From Lunularia cruciata (taxonomy: Eukaryota; Streptophyta; Marchantiopsida; Lunulariales; Lunulariaceae): 64,000 nt of DNA. Shown here piece by piece: positions 32,663 to 43,857 of this stretch. Made by a program: the position numbers and the translations under genes. Location: contig OX419758.1 in assembly GCA_948567375.1 (NCBI GenBank), positions 35,283,001-35,347,000 of the forward strand, read 5' to 3'. The notes under the pieces were generated by a model. That model saw nothing but the letters and a program-made list of their open reading frames with translations. It had not been told where the DNA came from and made no database searches. Numbering within the stretch: position 1 is the stretch's first letter; each line of letters begins with the position of its first letter.

Positions 32663-32820
32663 CGGTTAAGTCCCTTTAACTCAAGATAGCCATCTTCTCC
32701 AAGTATATGGTATACCTTATGGTGGGTAAAGATTAGGAGGCCGGGTGCTACTGAGCCCTATTGTTAGTTGCTTATCTACAATCTATACCATATCAAGGGT
32801 GAACTAGTTATAGATCAATT

Positions 32821-33250
32821 ACATCTAAAACATAACCAATGTCCTTGAGGAACCATCATGAGGAGAGGAGTCAAACATGCCATATGCCATCCTCTAAAAA
32901 ATCTATCACACATTGACATAGTAGCGGCTCCACCAAAAGAGCCGCATAACATACACCACCAACACTGCACTTACAAATGCCAAGCTTGGGTCCATATTGC
33001 CATCAATATTTGGGAGGTGGCATGGCATACAATTGTGCACATAATCCTTCTAAAAACACCATTATGTCCTTCCAATATGAGGAGTCCAAAAGAAAAAACC
33101 TCATGCACTCTCAAGATAATATGACATCTAGTAACATCAAGTGTCATCATTGTTGTTTGTTGTAGATATACATAATCACCTAGATAAAATTAGTGGATCA
33201 AAGATCTATAACCTTTTCCTCAAATAGTACCATAGCATAAGGTATCCCTA
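32821..33250 (-). pseudogene. P3 polyprotein C-terminus with PHD finger
   Basis: Minus strand. About 33180-32960 reads DYVYLQQTTMMTLDVT, HIILRVHEV and CHLPNIDGNMDP. In a neighbouring frame 32955-32821 is 45 codons without a stop that read a PHD zinc finger: CMLC, then MCDRF, GWHMACLTPLL, VPQGHWLCFRC. It matches C-x2-C ... C-x2-[C] ... H-x2-C ... C-x2-C; the fourth ligand is Phe here, the rest are present. PHD fingers bind histone H3 tails; here it takes the place of the chromodomain seen in C2 and C4 and probably guided integration. It ends the polyprotein about 160 bp before the purine tract. Confidence 0.72.
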
Positions 33251-33419
33251 TGTTGAGCAATCTCCAAGTTCTCAAAGGCCATTGGTAGCACTCTCCAAAA
33301 GATCTCTGCCAGTTGAGAACATGCACTCATCCAAGTCCAAAACTATAGTAGCACCTAAGCAAATGGTTGTAGTTAAATTTGGATCTTGTCTATAGAGTAG
33401 AGAGTAAGGAGAGAGAGAT

Positions 33420-34250
33420 GCTAAGGAGGCTTACCGGCTGAACTAATAACCCATGGCCAGCCAAGATAACTAGAGATCCCAATCTCCTAGGTAGCCTCTC
33501 TACAAACTATACTTATGTAATTCTCTCTTCACCATCTAAACCACCCTCTCTACTAAACCATATGCCTTTGGATGATCCTAGGAGGTAGTGTGATGATCAA
33601 TCAAGGCCCTCTCACACAAGACCTGAAACTCCTCCAAGAACTTTGTACCTTGATCAGTCAAAACTTAGTTAGTGCACCAAAATGAATAAGAACCCAATCC
33701 AAGAACAAGTTAGCCAGCCCTTCACTGGACTTGTCAAGAACTGCCACCAACTCAATCCACTTAAAGAAGAGCTCCACCATAACCAAAACATATTGATGAT
33801 GTCTTACAATCAATGATAAAGGTCCAGCAAAGGCCAAACTCCAATGATAACACAATTCCATGAAAGATAATGTGTGTAACTATGTTTTAAGAGCATTAAA
33901 TGATGCTCTAACTTGGTCACAAACCACACATCTGGCAACAAACTATTGAACATTGGTCTATAGACCATACCACAAATAATGACTCTTGAGTAAATTATAT
34001 TTACACTTTACTCCAAAATGTCGTAGCTCCTCATGAGCATAACAGACCAACTATGGTCTCTAAGATGTGAGTGGTACTACTTTCACTCTACCATCCTCTC
34101 ATACACAAAGAAAGTATCTACCCTCCAATCTAAATCATTTGGCTTCTTGAAGAACACGATCTCTCTCCTTGCACCAATTGTGCCACCCACAACACCAATT
34201 CAAAATTAATCCATCATTAAGACATCATTGTGAGTGTCTTGCTAACCTAT
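33420..34250 (-). pseudogene. P3 integrase, decayed
   Basis: Minus strand: FVARCVVCDQVRASF zinc-domain end (about 33930), FMELCYHWSLAFAGPLSLIV (first Asp region, mutated) and VLVMVELFFKWIELVAVLDKSS (about 33700-33860), LIHFGALTKF and LIKVQSSW (second Asp region), then DHPKAYGLVERVV at about 33535. Several stops and frameshifts. Confidence 0.78.
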
Positions 34251-35533
34251 ATTAATATCTCCACTCTCTAGATTTGGGACCTCAATAACTCTTTCTATGT
34301 ATGTTGAGAGAGATACCACCAAAGTCTCAAAAAATATACATAGAAAGGTAGATGCATGCTAACCTAACATTTTCTCCTCATTTGTCTCACAATGCCAACA
34401 TGCTCCAATCTGATCCTACTGGCTAGGACATGGATTTCTACCCATCTGCATCATGGCACAACCTCAAGTCTATGAATAAGCATGAAATCATACTCTTGTA
34501 AAATTAGAGCTTATCATGCAAGCTTTCTTGAAAGCTTGTCACACTTCACCAATGACTTCAATGGTTGATGATCAATGATGATAGTGAAGGGATTACCAAT
34601 AGGTAACATCAAAAATGTGCTACTGCCCACACTACTACCAAGCACTCACTCTCATACAAACTATACTTTGCTTCTGCTGAATTGTTGGAACGACTAGCAT
34701 AGGCCACCACAAACTCCTTCCCATCATCATCATGGTAGGCAAGCATTGCTCCAAGCTCCAATGTTGTCCAATCAATATGAATTTGGAATGATTGTCCTCT
34801 AATCAGTCTCTTAGGATAAGGGTAGATATCTACCTTTCCTTGAGCTCTATAAAAGCTCTCTCTTGCTCATCTCCCCAACACCACTCTTGTATAAGCTTGG
34901 TCATGTTTATCAAGGCCTTGGCAATGGCACCAAATCCTCTAACATAGAAGTTTGCTAACCCAAGGAATGCTTGCACTTTATTCACATTTGTAGGCTAAGG
35001 AATACATGCAATAGCCTCCACCTTGGTATACTAAACACCAAGTCCTCTAGGGTAGATAGTGCGACCCAAATACTCAACTTGCTCATGGTAGAATCTTTGC
35101 ATCCCAAGATTTTATTTGAGTCCATGAGATCTCAATCTCTCAAACACCTCCAACAAATGCCTCTCATGCTCCTCCACAATAGTGCTATAAAACAAAATGG
35201 CATCAATATAGCATTGAGCAAAATCTAATCTTGCTAGGATGCTATCCATGACCCTCTAGAACTCAACATGAACATTCATTAACCTAGATGGTAAGAACCT
35301 CCAATTATATAATACATCTTGCCATGAGGATCAATAGTCCAAAATGTTATCTTATCTTCCTCCTTAATCGGCAACTAATGATATCTTGCTTGAAGATCTA
35401 AAGTATTGAAGACCTTTGCATGCCCAGTTGCATCAAAGATCTCCTCCAATGTAGGCATGGCATACCAATCAGCACTAGTTTGTCGGTTGATAGGATGGTA
35501 ATCAATGCTCTCTCCATGTCACTATATCTATAG
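34250..35533 (-). pseudogene. P3 reverse transcriptase and RNase H, decayed
   Basis: Minus strand. DYHPINRQTSADWYAMPTL and EEIFDATGHAKVFNTLDLQ (about 35370-35500), YIIGG, VMDSILARLDFAQCYIDAIL (about 35190-35260; the second Asp of YxDD is Ala), EHERHLLEVFERLRSHGL, then RNase H with YASRSNNSAEAKYSLYESE (about 34630-34720). The RT fingers seem partly deleted right at the C2 insertion (35533). The missing N-terminal part continues at 42142. Confidence 0.8.
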
Positions 35534-36275
35534 TGTAATACCAAGAGCTAGCCATATGATCTAGATGTGAAATTTGGTTTGGTAACATCTCTCATGATGT
35601 TATACATGATGGTCAAAATAGATAAGATAGAAGTATCACCAAAAGAGTACTTCTACTAATAGGGCAGAAACCGAAGTAGACTTGAGAACCTTAGAACCAA
35701 TAGCTAGACATATGATTTAAAGGTGAGAATTGGTTTGGTAACATCTGGAAAGATGTTACACATGAAAGACTAAACAGATCAGAAAGAGGTATCACCAAAA
35801 GAGGACTTCTACTAATAGAGTAGGAACTAAAATATGCCTGAAATCTTTGAAAGCAATTTTGGAGGCCTAAACGGATGAATTAGGCCTTGAAAATGTGCAG
35901 ATTCCCCTCCCTCCAAAGAAGGAAAGGCTGGCCTTCCCTCCCCCCTTCTTTGTCTTGTCAAGAGCTTTCCAATGGTACTTTACTCACATGATTCTGAGAT
36001 TCCTACAAGAAGATTCCCTAGAAGATTCCCTCCGGTCAAAGCTTGTTTGACCAACCAGATAGGACCTAGACCAGACATGTCACCCATCCAAGTAAGTAAT
36101 CCAAGGGTGGAGCTTGCTGACATGTCACCTATCTGTGTCCCTAATCCTATGATGGAGCTTCCTTGGCGGAGATCCTCTTTGTCTATATAATAAAGAGAAG
36201 GTGCTCCCTTGGGGCATCGATTGTTTGAGTGTGCAATCTGTGTTTTCTCTCTTCTCTTGTCCTCGGAGTATTACA
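35534..36275 (+). repeat. 5' LTR of C2
   Basis: 742 bp, TGTAATACC...GAGTATTACA. TATA-like TATATAATAAAG at 36184-36195. Contains GAAGATTC palindromes at about 36009-36028 that resemble weak heat-shock elements. A solo LTR of exactly the same length is at 53118-53859. Confidence 0.95.
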
Positions 36276-36276
36276 A

Positions 36277-36288
36277 TGGTATCAGAGC
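36277..36288 (+). other. C2 primer-binding site, tRNA-iMet
   Basis: TGGTATCAGAGC, the perfect plant initiator-methionine tRNA complement, one base after the LTR. Confidence 0.95.
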
Positions 36289-36415
36289 GAGTGTTTTAGT
36301 CCAAGAGAGTGGATCACCCCTCTTGAAATAGCACGAACTACTGAAACTGAGTAATTTGAGGTGGAGAACATAGAATAGTTGCTAGACTTAGGAAGGACTT
36401 TAGAAAGCGGATGGG

Positions 36416-36637
36416 ATGGATGCACCAGGAGGTCAATTTCCCGCACCTAGCTTTCCATTCTCAAACCCATTCCACATCAAGGTTATTTATATCCAGCATG
36501 AGCAGATGAGGGTATCTCTAGTTTATCACTTTGGCACAGAATTCATGGATAGAGTGATGAACTCACCAAACCCGGTGATTCTACCTGTGGTGATATATGA
36601 TAGAGGGTGGGATTTGACAATCTACATTCTATTATGA
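36416..36637 (+). CDS. C2 leader small ORF C (73 aa)
   Basis: ATG ORF of 73 residues in the leader. A Pro/Phe-rich start (PAPSFPFSNPFHI) is followed by the shared small-protein core: QMRVSLVYHFGTEFMD, then P-x-ILPVVIYD and TIYILL. The core aligns with T1 ORFs A and B although T1 belongs to a different gypsy clade. Also present, collinear but broken, in C2 copy B (30000-30222). No known domain. It precedes ORF D by 4 nt. An upstream in-frame start is not available; an overlapping ATG at 36411 is in another frame. Confidence 0.62.
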   Translation: MDAPGGQFPAPSFPFSNPFHIKVIYIQHEQMRVSLVYHFGTEFMDRVMNSPNPVILPVVIYDRGWDLTIYILL

Positions 36638-36641
36638 TAAA

Positions 36642-36845
36642 ATGGATATGAATGTCCCAAATCCTCTCCCTTTCAACACTCAAGTAGAAATCCGTTATGT
36701 AGTGAGGCCAAAAGTGATGTTTAGAGATTTTGTGGTTAGGAATTTTGGTGAGGAGTATTATCATCGAGTGATAGCTTTTGAGGTCCCAATGGTAGTTTCA
36801 ATAGTTTGTGCGCCTTCCAGAGTGATTATATTGACTCTATATTGA
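36642..36845 (+). CDS. C2 leader small ORF D (67 aa), paralogue of ORF C
   Basis: ATG ORF 4 nt after ORF C and 33 nt before the gag ATG. PNPLPFNTQVEIRYV mirrors the start of ORF C; VMFRDFVVRNFGEEYYHRV mirrors its middle; the end ILTLY mirrors YILL. Same 204-nt length in C2 copy B (29797-30000) despite decay. The tandem C-D-gag spacing resembles A-CCHC-B-gag in T1. Function unknown. Confidence 0.62.
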   Translation: MDMNVPNPLPFNTQVEIRYVVRPKVMFRDFVVRNFGEEYYHRVIAFEVPMVVSIVCAPSRVIILTLY

Positions 36846-36878
36846 AGTAGACATTAGCAATTGAGTGTTGCAAGAACA

Positions 36879-37966
36879 ATGGATCCGCAATTGCAAGAAT
36901 TGGTGCAAGGAATGCAAGGGATGTTGAATGAATTTCGAGAGATTAAGATGACCATGGAGACATTACAAAGTCAAGTGCAGATCCTCAGGAACGATCAAGC
37001 CATGCAAGAAGAAGAGCCGTCTCAAAACCCAATGCCTACGACAGAAGTACTTGGAGAGGCATCCGTGCCTACAAACCCTATCAATGATGAAGCCACATTG
37101 CTACTCCGGATGAAGAAGACCTGCAACATTGAGCCTTACAAGGGGCAGCGTTCGATGGGAGTAGTGGAAAATTGGATCTCAAGAATGAATTGATATTTCC
37201 GATTGTTCTCAACAAAGATCATAGAGCATGCTGCAAGCATGTTTGCATGTGGGTACTTGACCGATAAAGCCCTCACATGGTATGATGCTTGGGAACAATC
37301 CATGCTGGCAAAGAGAAGGGAGATCACATGGACAGCAATGCAAGAAGGACTGCTGAAGAATTTCCAATTGGTGGATTCTATGCAAATGGCTCGAACCCGC
37401 TATGGGGATTGAGACAAAAGAATAGTGTACAAGAGTATGTGGAGGCATTTCTGGATCTACAAGTTGCAATTACCGACATGAGTCCAACAGAGGCTCTCAA
37501 TAATTTCAAACAAGGGTTGAAAGAGCGGATTCGCCAAGAAGTCTTGGTGCAAAATCTTTGCACGGTATTTGAAGCCATTACTTGTGCGCAGAGAATAGCA
37601 GGAGCATTAGGTGGAGGTGAAGGAGTAGCTCCACCTCAACATTATCGGGCAGAAATGCCACACATGGGCGGACTAGTACCGATGGAATTGGGCAACCTTC
37701 AATTCCGGGATCAAGGAGAACGACCGCTTCAAGGGGAGCGGGGACGGGTAGAAGAACAAAGAGATGGAGTCCCACAAGGAGAAAGGACTCAAGGAGAACA
37801 ACGCCGTTGTTACAATTGTGTCCGTATTGGGCACATATCTACCAATTGTTGCACTCGTTTCCCTAGAGGCCCTCGGCCTCCGTTCAGGCAATCTTTGAAC
37901 AACATGGAGAGGCACATTGAAGAGAAGGAGGTGGAAATCACTTCGGAAAATGAAGATTGCCAGTAA
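36879..37966 (+). pseudogene. C2 gag, one stop and one frameshift
   Basis: Starts MDPQLQELVQGMQG with a predicted coiled region. TGA at 37191-37193 interrupts it; the same frame continues with YFRLFSTKIIEHAAS to about 37390, then the reading shifts to the frame ending at 37966. That part holds the capsid end (NSVQEYVEAFLDLQVA), a zinc knuckle CYNCVRIGHISTNC (about 37809-37850) and an Arg/Gly-rich linker. C2 copy B has arginine where the TGA is. Confidence 0.88.
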
Positions 37967-38540
37967 ATGTACCTTGCGGCCTTACTGGCTCAATAAGGAA
38001 GCAAAGAAGCAAGGGAAGGAAGAAGAATAATGCGCAAAGTTCCCAAAAGGCAACCTCACAATTGATTGTCGTGAATGGAATCCTAGAAGGTAATCAAGTG
38101 AGAGTATTAATAGATCACGGAGCAACAGAGAATTTCTTGTCTCACTTTGTTGCAATAAGATTGGGAATGGATCTAGAGAGAGATGGAAGTGAAGAAGTGG
38201 AGTTACCAAATAGGCAAACAGAGAGGATTGAATCATTACCTAGACGGGTAACCCTCTTTGTAGGAGAATATCAGGAAGCAATTGAGTGGCGAGTGATACA
38301 GTTAGCTCGTTATGATGCAATTTTAGGCATGCCATAGATGGAGCAGTACAACCCTATGGTGGATTGGAGGAAGAAAGTAGTGAGAACCCACCAATGGTCA
38401 ATCATTGGGATTAAAGAAAAATCACACAGGTAGAAACTACCTCTACATGTCATAGGGACGGCAACTATCTGTAAGACCAATAGATGTTTTATGGGTCTAA
38501 TATGAGAAGTTTAGAGTGCACAACTTGATGGAAAAATTCT
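37957..38540 (+). pseudogene. C2 protease
   Basis: Retropepsin-like: VNGILEGNQVRVLID, HGATENFLS (the usual active-site D-S/T-G reads D-H-G), ARYDAILGMP followed by a TAG where copy B has tryptophan, then QYNPMVDW. Two more stops occur up to 38515. Loss of the Ser/Thr in D-S/T-G probably kills activity. Confidence 0.8.
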
Positions 38541-38547
38541 TAAGAAA

Positions 38548-39831
38548 TTGAAGGATGTGGTGGATGAGTTTCAAGATGTCTTTCTTGATGATCTACCCTC
38601 AGGATTACCACCAAAAAGGCAAGTAGATCACAAAATTGAGACACTTTTGGGGAAGACACCTCCTTGTAAGGCCCCATATCGCCTATCACCTCATGAGTTG
38701 GAGGAGTGTAAGACTCAAATTGAGGAGATGTTGCAGAAAGGGTTCATCCAACCTAACGTATCATATGGGGCCCTTGTCTTGTTTGTGAAGAAGAAGGATG
38801 GTACAATGTGCATGTGCATTGACTATCGAGGTCTCAATCAGCAAATAGTGAAGAACAAATACCCCTTACCTCGCATGGATGACCTGTTTGACCAACTCCA
38901 TGGAGCGATATACTTCACCAAACTGGACTTGCGGAGCGATTACAATCAAATCCGAATTGCAAAGGAGGATGTGTACAAAACTGCCTTTCGAACCAGGTAT
39001 GGCTACTTTGAGTATCTTGTGATGCCTTTTGGCCTCACCAATGCACCTGCTACTTTCATGAGTCTAATGAATGACATATTTTGTCCATACTTGGATAAGT
39101 TTGTTATCGTCTTCCTGGATGATATCTTAGTATACAATAGCACGATGACAGAACACAAACAACATCTATGAGAGGTCCTCTAGATTCTAAGACAAAATCA
39201 ATTGTACACCAAAATCTCAAAGTGTGAGTTTGACAAGTCTGAAGTAGACTACTTGGGGCATAGAGTAAGTGCAGAGGGCATTCAAGTATTGACAAATAAA
39301 ATAGAGGTCATTCAAAAATGGAGTGCCCCAAAAGATCAGACTCAACTTAAGAGCTTCTTGGGGTTGACAGGATTCTATCATAGATTTGTTAAGGACTTTT
39401 CCAAGGTTGCACAACCTTTAACGGCACTACTTGGCAAGGGGAAGAAGTGGACATGGGGAACTGCACAAGAGTTGGCCTTTCAAGAATTGAAGGCCGCCTT
39501 GCTACATGCACCAATCTTGAAGTGGTATGATCCAAAACGTCCAATCAAGTTGGCTACAGATGCATCAAGCGTAGCAATAGGAGCAGTCCTACAACAAGAG
39601 TGGCATGACGGATGGCATCCAGTTGCATTTTTCTCTCAAAAGTTGTTACCGGCAGAATGCAACTACCACACCATAGAACGAGAAGAGTTGGCCATCGTTC
39701 TAGCAACCAAGCATTGGAAGCACTACCTGGGCGAGAAGGCATTTGTAGTAGAGACAGACCACAAACCTCTAGTCTACCTCGAGATGCAGAAGGATATATC
39801 TCGTCGCCAAATTCGGTGGGCAGAGTGGTGA
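38548..39831 (+). pseudogene. C2 reverse transcriptase and RNase H
   Basis: Two open stretches in frame, 38548-39171 and 39202-39831, separated by two stops. [61 protein letters not shown] and the catalytic FLDDIL (about 39111-39128). RNase H: LATDASSVAIGAVLQQ (about 39550), HPVAFFSQKL, NYHTIEREELAIV and TDHKPLVY. Domain order and length fit a chromovirus; only the stops disable it. Confidence 0.92.
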
Positions 39832-39858
39832 CAATGCTTCAACATGACAATCACCTAG

Positions 39859-41167
39859 GTGGAAGGTAAGAAGCAACTTGTAGATGCATTCACCCGCATG
39901 CCAATGGCCAACAACTTGGTGGCAAAGGTTAAGATTAACCCTGAATTCTGGCAAGAGATTCTGGTTGCTACAAAAACTGATCCACAAATTGTAGAAGCAC
40001 AATCATCCAAAGGTGTCACCAGCACCCAAGGACTCACCTTTCGGGATGGCAGGTTATGGATCCCAAATGTCTCAGAATTACGCACCACCATTCTAGCGGA
40101 ATGTCATGATTTGGCCATTGCAGCTCATGTCGGAGTGGACAAGACCTTGGATGCAGTCAAGCGCCATTACTATTGGCCCAAGATGAGCAACGACGTGATG
40201 GACTATGTGTGTAGCTGCCTACTTTGTCAATAGAACAAAGCTTCTAATCAAGCTCTTGCAGGGCTCCTTCAACCTCTCTCCACTCCTACCCAACGTTGGG
40301 AACAAGTGAGTATGGATCTCGTCTGTGAATTACCCCAAGACCACCTCAGGGTTTGACTCCATTGTGGTCTTTGTGGACCAGCTCAGCAAAATGATTCATG
40401 TACGCCCTACCACCAAGGAGGTGACCGCTCCACAACTAGCTCAATTATACTTAGATGCAATCTTTGCTCACCATGGCTTGTTTAGAATACTCATCACCGA
40501 TAGAGGCACCCAATTCACCAGTTTGTTTTGGCCAACACTCTTTGGTTTCTTCAAAACCAAGTTGGCCATATCCACAGCTTACCACCCACAAAAAGATGGC
40601 CAAACAGAGCGGGCTAATTGCACAATTGAAGACATGTTACGCGGCTTCACCTTAGAAGAGCAAGAGAGGTGGGACACCCTACTTTCGTTGGTGGAATTTT
40701 CTTACAACAATTCAGTGAATGCATCCACCCAGGTCACTCCGTTCTTCCTAATGTATGGTGAGCATCCCTTCACACCTTCTAGCTTGATGAAGATCCGTCC
40801 AGTGGCTACCAAGGTTGATGCAGTCAACACATTTGTTTCCAGAATCCAACAAGTTGTGGAGAGCGCCAAGCATAGATTATAGATTGCACAAAATCGACAA
40901 AAGCAGTATGCTGATGCACACCGTCGGCACATGGAATTCAATGTTGGGAATCAAGTGTGGCTATCGACAACCAACCTCACATTAGTTGGACCTCATAAGC
41001 TCAGACCTCGTTTTATTGGGCCTTTCTCGATTCTTTGTCGCATTGGCACTATGGCCTACCACCTTGAGCTACCACCACACACGAAGATCTATCCAATGTT
41101 CCATGTCTCCCTACTACGCAGATATGCTCCCCGATCAGGCCAAGGTCATTCCACACCAGACATTTGA
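39859..41167 (+). pseudogene. C2 integrase
   Basis: HHCC domain: ECHDLAIAAHVGVDKTLDAVKRHYYWPKM ends with CSCLLCQ (about 40100-40230). Core: VFVDQLSKMIHVRPT, ITDRGTQF (Asp about 40498), YHPQKDGQTERANC (Glu about 40606). C-terminal module: YADAHRRHMEFNVGNQVWLS, RPRFIGPFSIL, YHLELPPHTKIYPMFHVSLL. Frame changes near 40320 and 40880, and a stop at about 40231. Confidence 0.9.
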
Positions 41168-41185
41168 CCTTGTCCGACACTCATT

Positions 41186-41389
41186 GATGGCATAGAGGAA
41201 TATGAAGTGGAGCGGATTCTCCAAAAACGCATGTGTGGTACCCGCCACCCATGAGTGGACTATCTAGTACAATGGAAAGGTTACCCTCTCTATGAAGCAA
41301 CCTGGGAGCCCGCTGCCAATTTGGCACATGCACTGGTGTTGGTGCAAGCATTTGAGCAACAATTGCACAACGAGGACGTTGCGTCTTAA
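41186..41389 (+). pseudogene. C2 chromodomain
   Basis: GIEEYEVERILQKR, one TGA, then VDYLVQWKGYPLYEATWEP and VQAFEQQL: the aromatic cage (Y, W, W-E-P) and terminal helix of a chromodomain. It ends the polyprotein at TAA 41387-41389, overlapping the purine tract. In chromoviruses this module binds histone marks during integration. Confidence 0.88.
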
Positions 41390-41402
41390 AAGGAGGGAGG
41401 TC
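41388..41402 (+). other. C2 polypurine tract
   Basis: AAAAGGAGGGAGG followed by TC and the LTR start TGTAATACC. Confidence 0.85.
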
Positions 41403-42141
41403 TGTAATACCAAGAGCTAGCCATATGATCTAGATGTGAAATTTGGTTTGGTAACATCTATCATGATGTTATACATGATGGTCAAAATAGATAAGATAGA
41501 AGTATCACCAAAAGAGTACTTCTACTAATAGGGCAGAAACCGAAGTAGACTTGAGAACCTTAGAACCAATAGCTAGACATATGATTTAAAGGTGAGAATT
41601 GGTTTGGTAACATCTGGAAAGATGTTACACATGATAGACTAAACAGATCAGAAAGAGGTACCACCAAAAGAGGACTTCTACTAATAGAGTAGGAACTAAA
41701 ATATGCCTGAAATCTTTGAAGGCAATTTTGGAGGCCTAAACGGATGAATTAGGCCTTGAAAATGTGCAAGGCCTCTCCCCCAAAGGAGGAAAGGTTGGCC
41801 TTCCCTCCCCCCCCCCCCCCCCCTTCTTTGTCTCGTCGAGAGCTTCCCAACAGTACCTTACTCACGTGATTCTGAGATTCCTACAAGAAGATTCCCTCTG
41901 GTCAAAGCTTGTTTAACCAACCAGATAGGACCTAGACCAGACATGTCACCCATCCAAGTAAGTAATCCAAGGGTGGAGCTTGCTGACATGTCACCTATCT
42001 GTGTCTCTAATCCTATGGTGGAGCTTCCTTGGCGGAGATCCTCTTTGTCTATATAATAAAGAGAAGGTGCTCCCTTGGGGCATCGATTGTTTGAGTGTGC
42101 AATCTGTGTTTTCTCTCTTCTCTTGTCCTCGGAGTATTACA
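41403..42141 (+). repeat. 3' LTR of C2, with a 17-C run
   Basis: 739 bp, TGTAATACC...GTATTACA. Relative to the 5' LTR it has 17 consecutive C at 41807-41823 (6 in the 5' LTR at 35940-35945) and lacks one of two AGAAGATTCCCT units present at about 36007-36030. Confidence 0.95.
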
Positions 42142-42204
42142 TATAGGGATGTCAAAAAATAGGTGTATCACTAGTTAGCTCAATCCAAATATCATGTCCT
42201 TTTA
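42142..42204 (-). pseudogene. P3 pol: short segment before RT
   Basis: Minus strand reads NLGALKGHDIWIELTSDTPI, the segment that precedes the RT fingers in gypsy polyproteins. Flanked by C2 on the left and V on the right. Confidence 0.6.
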
Positions 42205-43857
42205 GAGCACCCAAATTCTTCATACTAAAAAAGCAAAATAAGCATGCAAGCACAAAGAGCATGTACAAATGTACAAATAAGCATGCAAGCACAAAGAGGA
42301 TCCATTCACAATAATTCAGCAACAACTCTCCATGCTTTTTGTTGAAAATGAGCTTCAAAGCCTTCTTGCTCTATCATCAAGCTAATTTCAAACTATACTT
42401 CAAGCTTCCTCCAATATGTACTTCAATCAATTTTTAAGTGGGGAATTCTATATCTTTTTGATGGGAAAAACTTTATGCAACTCATATGGACATAAAAGAA
42501 ATTTATGACTTGGATGCACGTGCTTTAAGATTCAATGGAAAGCTTATGAGATAAGCTTTCTAATCATATGAAATAAGCTACAATCAAACCACTATAACTC
42601 TCTTGACTAGGTTTCAAACTTGGCTAGTCTTTTGTAGGTTTTCACACTAATTTTGAAATCCCTAATTGAGGGTTTGCTCTTAGGTCTTGGCAATTCCATC
42701 AGATTTTAAAATTAGAGATACACATAATCTTCAAAGGCACTCCAGTAACCTAAAATCTTCAATCATGGACACTGAAATGGAAGAGTTGGCATTTAGTAAT
42801 GATTGATAGAAATGCTCCTCTTGAGCTTTAGACAATATTTTCAATGGAACTTATAGCATGAATTCTCACTCTCTCTTGAGCCAACTAAATTTTCCATAGT
42901 AGCTATTTGTGCTCTTTTCTAAATCCTTATCAAGTTTGATGGCTCAATCAAATCCCATTCCGTAGATATGGATCAATTTTTTGAGTTGGGTTAACTTGTG
43001 AGCTCTAGGGAACCATGTATGTTTGATCCAAGACCCTAAATTTTCCATTTGAGGAATTCACATGAAACCTTTGCACAAAGGTGCAAAATTCACTACCAAT
43101 AGTATTAGAGAATTCATAAGGTGATTTGAACCACAACTTTAGGAGTGACCAAAATTCCAAACCTGATTAGCATCTAATCCCCAACATCTCACTTCCTAGA
43201 GCTCCAACTTCAATTGACCAAATCGGATTTGATATTGATCAAAACCTAAAATTTCTTGCACTTAATACTATAAACACTTTTTCTACTCTCCAAATACATA
43301 GATAGATTATAAAGATTGATTCAAAAAGCTCATGAGTAAATTTTAGTCATTCTCCATCAATAAGAGCACATAGATTGTCAAATCTCAAACTTGCTTGTAA
43401 GTTAGCACTAAAAGGACAATAGGATCTGGGTTTTCTATCATCAACTCCATGAATATCATCCCAAGATGTACCACCATCCAATCTTGTAAGGTGTCACAAT
43501 GTAGAATCTAAAGTCTAATGAAAAAAGGATTCAAGAGTAGTAGATTAGGAGTATGGACATTTCCTACTCAAATGCTTTCCCTAATGCTCTAACGCTCATG
43601 CTCTATTACAACTCTCACGTCCTCTTCCCACTTAGGACACCTCAAACTAAAATAACACACGTCTCTCACAACTCTCTACCACCTATATACACAAGAGCCC
43701 TCAACAACAAGACCATAATCCATGTAGCCAATTGTATACATATATATAGATTGCTCACATGGCAATAACTCAACCATGGGATCCGTCATACAACCTACTT
43801 CATCTTTATGGAGATAATCCACACTAGTTTATTTTTTCATGGTCTAAGCAAACCATC
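42205..43857 (-). repeat. V repeat, copy 2
   Basis: Reverse-complement relative of 20600-22340. On minus it opens near AATAAACTAGTG (43845), includes TGTATATAGGTGG (about 43685-43697) and ends near CTCTTTGTGCTTGCATGC (about 42240). Breaks the P3 coding region directly after the methyltransferase-like motifs. No gene seen. Confidence 0.6.

Larger units (their letters stand above)
35534..42141 (+). mobile_element. C2: near-complete chromovirus, defective
   Basis: 6608-bp Ty3/gypsy element with LTRs 742 and 739 bp, exact 5-bp duplication TATAG (35529-35533 and 42142-42146), TGTAATAC/GTATTACA LTR ends, initiator-Met primer site, two leader small ORFs, gag, protease, RT, RNase H, integrase, chromodomain, purine tract. 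LTRs differ by few substitutions, one deletion of about 14 bp and a C-run length, so it is fairly recent. The polyprotein carries several stops and frameshifts, so it is non-autonomous. Confidence 0.95.

Noticed and set aside
35990-36035. GAAGATTC pairs in the C2 LTR as heat-shock elements
   Set aside because: Units are separated by 4 nt, with no complete three-unit element; kept only as a weak remark.
36277-36288. tRNA gene at the Met-tRNA-like sequence
   Set aside because: Only the 12-nt primer complement is present, right after an LTR; no cloverleaf follows.
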